Shown here: positions 58,829-64,000 of the stretch, piece after piece | Layout of the letters: each line of letters opens with the position of its first letter | Position numbering within the stretch: position 1 is the stretch's first letter | NCBI GenBank assembly: GCA_930367215.1 | Contig: OV884057.1 | Coordinates: 260,170,339-260,234,338, forward strand | Length of the DNA stretch: 64,000 nt | Source of the DNA: Pollenia angustigena | Taxonomy: Eukaryota; Arthropoda; Insecta; Diptera; Polleniidae | Direction: 5' to 3' | The notes under the pieces: generated by a model | The model's input: only the letters and a program-made list of their open reading frames with translations | The model's database searches: none | What the model was told of the DNA's origin: nothing | Made by a program: the position numbers and the translations under genes

Positions 58829-60341
58829 TAGTGCTGGGAAACTATCGATAGACTATCGATATTATCGATAGTCTTAAAATATCGAAAATATCGATAGGAA
58901 AAATATCAGTATCGATATTATTATTATTATTTAAAATACAGTTATGAAGGCATCTAACAGCAGCTTTACACACACAGCTTTTTGCCGCAAATTTTTACTT
59001 GCTGTTATTAATTCGCGCTGAGTTACAGCAATGAAAACAAACAACTAGAATTGCAAGTGGTATGGATTGCTTGGCAGTGCTTTTTACTGCTAATTAAAGG
59101 CCTTTAAGTCGAAATTTGTACATGTTTATATAGGGACTGAAATGTCAAATATTTGTGTAATGTTGTAAAAAAAATGCAAATCCAAATGCAATTGCAAGCA
59201 TAGGACAAAACAATGAACGACCATTTGAGGATAAGTACCTTTTTGGGTTTAGAATTTAGAAAATGTTGTAAAGTGGCAATGGAGTATCTTATAGTCCCTG
59301 TTACTTTGATTCCTTCAGAAAGGTACTTATAAATTTTTAAAAAACTTCCATCTAAAATAACGTGCGTATATACATACGTCTCATACATTCAATAAAGTGA
59401 TGAAAACAACGGACTGTAGCCTTAAGGCAGAATAAGTCTTTACTGTCTGTTCTGTTACGAACCAGCTGATTTGTTTTTGTTATTAAAAAAACCTATGAAA
59501 TTAATTAGTTTGTCTGTTCTGTTGCGGTTCAGTTTGTTTAAATCAAAAAATTGTTACGAATTTGTAAGTGACAGCAAAATAAATAATAAAAAATACATAT
59601 TTTTATTGAAATAAACTGTTTTTTTGATTTTAAGAATTCATAAAATTTAATTTCTTCAAATTCATGTGCATTAAAGTTATAGAAATAAAACAATGAACCG
59701 TGCAAAACTAATAAATTTGTCATAAATGGCTGATAAGTTACTACAGAAAAAGTAACTACTACAATTTCGTAAAAGAACGGCACGGAACAGAACAGAAACA
59801 GAAAGTAAAGACTAAAGGCAGAATTAGTCTTTACTTTCTGTTTCTGTTCTGTTCCTTGCCGTTCTGTTACGAAATTGTAATAGTTACTTATCAGCCATTT
59901 ATGACAAATTTATCAGTTTTGCACCCTCCATTGTTTTATTTCAATCACTTTATGCGAATAAATTTGAAGAAATTAAATTTTATGAATTCTTAAAATAAAA
60001 AAATAGTTTATTTCGATAAAAATATGTATTTTTTATTATTTATTTTGCCGTCACTTACAATAACTTAACAAGTTTTTGATTTCAACAAACTGAACCGCAA
60101 CAGAACAGAAAAACTAATCAATTTCACAGGTTTTTGAATAACAAAAACAAATCAGCTGATTCGTAACAGAACAGAAAGTAAAGACTTACTGAGCCTTTAC
60201 TGAGCCTTTATAAAAAAAAAATTAAAGTTTTCCTGCACAAGTACAAACATTCAGTCGATAGTAATATCGATATATCGATAGTGAAATCTTAACTATCGAT
60301 AAATATCGATAGTAGAAAATATCGATAGTATCCCAGCACTA
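58829..60341. mobile_element. hAT-type MITE U, TAGTGCTGGGA ends
   Basis: TAGTGCTGGGAAACTATCGA (58829) mirrors TCGATAGTATCCCAGCACTA (60322-60341). Several ATCGATA-rich words lie near both ends. The flanks are TTTAAAAC (58821-58828) and TTAAAAAC (60342-60349), an 8-bp duplication with one change that fits the hAT rule. The paralogous F copy (51344-51353) has the single, unduplicated site. The interior carries the V pair and is non-coding. Confidence 0.88.
59424..60198. mobile_element. Head-to-head pair of family V MITEs forming a ~770-bp palindrome
   Basis: V1 (about 59424-59813) and V2 (59814-60198) are inverted copies about 380 bp each. Each copy also has its own inverted ends AGTCTTTACT(T/G)TCTGT / ACAGAAAGTAAAGACT, so pairing is possible within and between copies. 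AAGGCAGAAT precedes V1 (59424) and V2 (59815). The right end has TACTGAGCCTTT twice in tandem (60187-60209). No ORF is real here; the 81-codon frame at 59538 is a shadow. Confidence 0.85.
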
Positions 60342-60941
60342 TTAAAAACCATGGTAGATAAGGCCATGATGACATTATTACTCAATTGAATGGGAGATAA
60401 AGCCATAATGGCCTTATTGCCCAATCATTGAGAGGTAAGGTCATATTTAAAATTTTGCGAAATGAGAGATATAGCCACATTTTTTTCGCAAATGAGAGAT
60501 AAAGCCATATTTTTTCAGAAAATTGTTATGTTAACATTCTGTAGAGGGAAAATCCTTAGTTATCATTGAAAAAAATGTTTTTATTCTTGTGACGCACGCA
60601 GGAAAACTTTATTCAGCGAAGCCACCTGCCGCGTCCTACTGGAGGAAAAAACCCCTAAGCACGGTCGCAGGCCGTCACGCAAAAAAACTTTAGTATGCGA
60701 GCCAGATTTCAATACTTAACTTTAGTGTCTCCGGAACTGAAATGAGAGATAAAGCCATTTTTTAATATTGCTAATGTGTGCTAAGGCCATGATGGCTTTA
60801 TCTCCCATTCAAATGAAAAAAAAAAACAGAAAAGGATTTATCTCCCTATTCAATGAGAGATAAAGCCATCATGGCCTTATCTACCAAATTCGTTTATTAT
60901 TAAGTATAAAATATTTAATAAATAAATCAATGTTATTTTCG

Positions 60942-61235
60942 GGAATACAAAATTTTTCATTCCTTTATAATTGATAAATGCACTAAAATTTTTTCTTGTT
61001 CACTGTTTGCTAAGGCCAGATCATCAGGAAGCTTTTTCCAAATAATTTGCAAATAAGTTATTCTCATTTGCTTTACAGTTTTATTTGTATTATATGATGA
61101 GCTGGCCTAAGCAGCCAGTGAAAGGCGCATAGAAATCTGCTAATCCCACCAACAATAAATTTTAGTGGGTTTATCAAGAGCACGAATTGGGAATTAGATC
61201 ATTATAATTAATGAATAAAAATTAATTTAATTACA
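60942..61235. mobile_element. Family A, copy 5 (paired arms)
   Basis: The left arm (60942-61040) ends TTTGCTAAGGCCAGATCATC. The right arm (61085-61215) has GATGAGCTGGCCTAAGCAGC, AGGCGCATAGAAATCTGCTA and ACGAATTGGGAATTAGAT. The arms are inverted and a short centre separates them. Confidence 0.75.
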
Positions 61236-61594
61236 ACAAGCATCTTTTTAAGTAAGTCAACAGAAAGCTAAATTTTATAAAAGTTAAAATTTAACAAAAA
61301 AAAAAAAAGTTATCAAGATATCAAAAGGCAAAAAGAAAACTGCACCAAATAACTTAAATAAATGTTTTCTTAAGTCTGAAAAAACCGATCAAATTTAAAT
61401 GAAGCTCAAAGCTAACAAAATTGATTAAATTTCTTAAAGTCTTTTTTTACAGAAACAGATAAAAGCAAAATTTAAAAAAATACTTTTATTTAATAAATGT
61501 CCGAAAAAATACTAACAATCGATAACAGGCATTACAATAAAAAAGTCAGAAATTTGCAGGAGCAAAACGAAAACTTGTAAATAATATTTTTTAT

Positions 61595-61785
61595 TCGCTT
61601 AACAGTTTTATTTGTATAATATCTATAGTTTTTCTAAAATCTTTGGATGAAGTTTCCTGACGAACTGGCCTAAGCAGCCAGTAAAATGCGCATAGGAATA
61701 GCTTATCCCATTAACAATAAACTTCAGTTTGTCAATAGTATGAAATGGGAATTTAGCACATTATAACGTAACCTTGTTGATTAAT
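61595..61785 (+). mobile_element. Family A, copy 6 (single arm)
   Basis: CTTAACAGTTTTATTTGTAT, GAACTGGCCTAAGCAGCCAG, GCGCATAGGAATAGCTTATC and TAGTATGAAATGGGAATTTA match 39265-39454 almost base for base in the same orientation. Confidence 0.78.
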
Positions 61786-64000
61786 TTTTGAATCCCAAGA
61801 AAAACTTTGAATATATTTTTAATTTAAAATCCTCTTAATACAGAAAGTCTATTATTCACGCCCCTCTCAGCAATAAACTTTTATAGTGTAAGCCATGACT
61901 TATAATTCGAATTAAATATGTGTGCATTATACCGCTGCTAGTAACGATTTCTTACATTCAAGCTCTTCTTAACCCACTGTTCTAGCAAAAAAAAAAAAAA
62001 AAAGTTATACTCTCTATCTATGGTTGTGTTTTTTCATATTTGTTTTTCATTTCCTCCTTATTGTTAATATAATTTTCTTGTATAACAAGGTGTCGTATTG
62101 TTAAGATTAGAAGCAGGAACCTCTCTTCATGCTTGCTATGAAATACACCCTTTGGCGCTAAAGCTGGTCTGTTTTTCTCATCTTTTCCTACTTCCTAACA
62201 TCCTTTTATTGGCAAACAAGTTTTAGTAACATTATTTTTTTTAAGTATATGACTACACAAGTACTTTATCATTGAATATTTATTTGTACTCGTATGTGCT
62301 GTAGTCCGTAAACATATATTTTATTTTTTTAATTTTTTTTTCACTTTGCCAAAAACTAGAGGGATATACATATTTTACATTTTATACAACATTTATTTGA
62401 ATAAGTACTTTCTTTATTATAAAGAAAAACAAACTGACATACAAACATTCTTCAATAGTATCCAAGTTCTGTATGCGAATAATATTTTATAACCAAATCT
62501 TTCTCATGAACGAAAATACATACATACCTAAATGTATGTTTGAATGAGATGTTGAGTTGTTTATTTTTTTTTTAAATGTGTGTTAATATAAAGTAAGTGA
62601 GCATACGTGTGTGTGGATGTATTAAACACTTATCATATTTTAAAGGGTTTGAACAATTTGTAAGCAAATCGTGTAGAAAAATTGAATTTTTTGTATCCTC
62701 TTTTAATCAGATTTATTTAAGATGGGTGCCAATAATAAGAAAATTACAAAAAAAAAAAAAAGAAATAAAAGAAGAAAATTTAATAAGCAAGAATGTAAAA
62801 ATAAAAACATAATAATTTTAATAAAATTTAATTTTTTTATTTATATTTAAACTGTCGATATATTCCTTAACTCATCATAACGATGTTGCTTCTACTTAAC
62901 GAAAAGTTTTCCTTTCTATTTTGACAGTTTTGTGTATTGTAAAACCACAAAAGCGGAAACCGGATGTTTGATCATGTACAGGAACTAATGTTTGTTTTTA
63001 TTTCCATTTAATTTCTTTCTATAAAATTTCTCATCTCTACTCATTGTTCTTAAGAGCACAAACTTAGTTTCCTCTTTAAGTTTTTTTTTTAGTTTCTTTA
63101 TTGTGATTTTTCTGTATTTAATACAAAATATTGAAGTCTCTATTGAAAACACATTTACTTTGTGTAATTTGTTCTTTGCTTCCCACAGTTGGTAGTTGTT
63201 AGAAAATGGTTTATTGTTTATTTTCATTTCCGGTTCGTATACAATGACTTTCAAATAATATTTCCTTTTTAAATAAAACAGTGTGTTAAAGGATTTTCTA
63301 CAAATATGGATTTTGTTAAATTTTCTTGAATAAAATGCCTCGAGGGAGTGGAGAAAATTTAATATTTTTTTGAATACTTTTTAAGGAATGTAGAATTTTT
63401 TCAAAACGCATTAGGTTTTAGTTAAAAACCATATTATCTTAAGATAATTAAATTGTTTTTTTTTTTTTTAGATAAAGAAAGTAGCAATCGTAATATTTCG
63501 TTTGAAGTGTTTTTTACATAATTTCTTTCAAGTACTAAGTTTTAACCATATAATAGCACGGTGATTCATTCGGTTTCGAATAATTTATCTGTTATTCATT
63601 AACGAATTAGTTTAAAGGTTTGACAGGGATAGTCCCAGAATGCCCTTAAAGCTTTCTACAATTTCCGAAAATGGGATTATAATAAAACAAATTATATTAC
63701 GATAATAGATAGAATATCTTGAAAGATTTGTTAACAGCTGGATGCTACTAGGTGGTGCTCACAAAGTAATTAATCTCGGAATGTCTTGCGAACTTCTTTA
63801 TATTTTACTACGTTGCACAGTGAAAAATTTTGGCCAAAACCCTTTAACTTTGTTACAAGTACAGGCTGGCGCAGAATGAGCTATATGGCTTAAACGTTTT
63901 ATAACTTCTTAATTTTTGCGATTATTATAATTTTTTTTTTTAAATACAGGGGAATTTTTTGCAATTAGCTTTGAAAAATGATATCCTGTAGGTGATGTCC
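61786..64000. other. Non-coding spacer at the right edge
   Basis: AT-rich sequence without a bounded repeat or convincing exon. The 89-codon minus frame (63254-62985) is lysine-rich and unrecognised. Confidence 0.45.

Larger units (their letters stand above)
58811..60882. mobile_element. Family F, copy 2 (inverted), split by element U
   Basis: The left end GGGGGGCAGCTTTAAAAC (58811-58828) continues after element U with CCATGGTAGATAAGGCCATG (60349 on). It runs colinear with the reverse complement of 50839-51371, including CGAAGCCACCTGCCGCGTCC (60617). It ends at about 60882, short of the terminal G/C run. Confidence 0.83.

Noticed and set aside
62985..63254. 89-codon minus-strand frame
   Set aside because: Lys/Asn-rich, unrecognised and comparable to chance frames in this window.

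Overview
The window looks like non-coding, transposon-packed DNA from a fly. It is very AT-rich and full of homopolymer runs, CAACAA tracts and CATACA tracts. It holds decayed Jockey, CR1-like and RTE-like LINEs, hAT, mariner and piggyBac DNA transposons, and many foldback MITEs. This mix suggests a higher dipteran (for example a calyptrate fly such as a blowfly or a muscid), but the species is an inference. I found no convincing host protein-coding exon, rRNA gene, functional tRNA gene or CRISPR array. Every long recognisable reading frame belongs to a broken transposable element. The window could be intergenic or lie inside a large intron.

Layout. 1-9.3 kb: AT-rich spacer with foldback MITEs (1993-2295, 3595-4310, 6107-6615) and one unassigned, less AT-rich minus-strand open stretch (7684-8374). 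9.4-13.5 kb: a tRNA-like repeat (family S) split by a 5'-truncated Jockey LINE, then a family E repeat and two inverted-repeat elements. 18.9-20.3 kb: a mariner remnant split by a 483-bp MITE. 23.7-26.5 kb: an almost full-length but dead hAT element carrying a MITE. 27.2-32.9 kb: a CR1-like LINE on the minus strand broken by two large foldback elements, one of which carries a smaller MITE, all within a further pair of inverted termini. 33.2-36.8 kb: tandem-repeat element E, a TTAA-flanked element and a 535-bp near-perfect hairpin. 38.8-40.7 kb: an RTE-like LINE broken twice. 40.8-45.1 kb: a three-level nest in which a hAT-like element holds a piggyBac that holds a 1.5-kb hAT-like palindrome. 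47.8-50.8 kb: another deep nest. 53.5-55.7 kb: a piggyBac with recognisable transposase inside an older MITE. 55.8-61.8 kb: several foldback elements, including a hairpin pair inside a hAT-type MITE inside another MITE.

The strongest result is the insertion history. In several places I can read both copies of the duplicated target site, and removing the insert restores either a transposase or RT reading frame or a paralogous repeat. Five elements share piggyBac-type TTAA ends between 34 and 59 kb. Letters such as 'family A' are labels made up for this window. I could not compare them with any repeat library, so whether any family is new is unknown.
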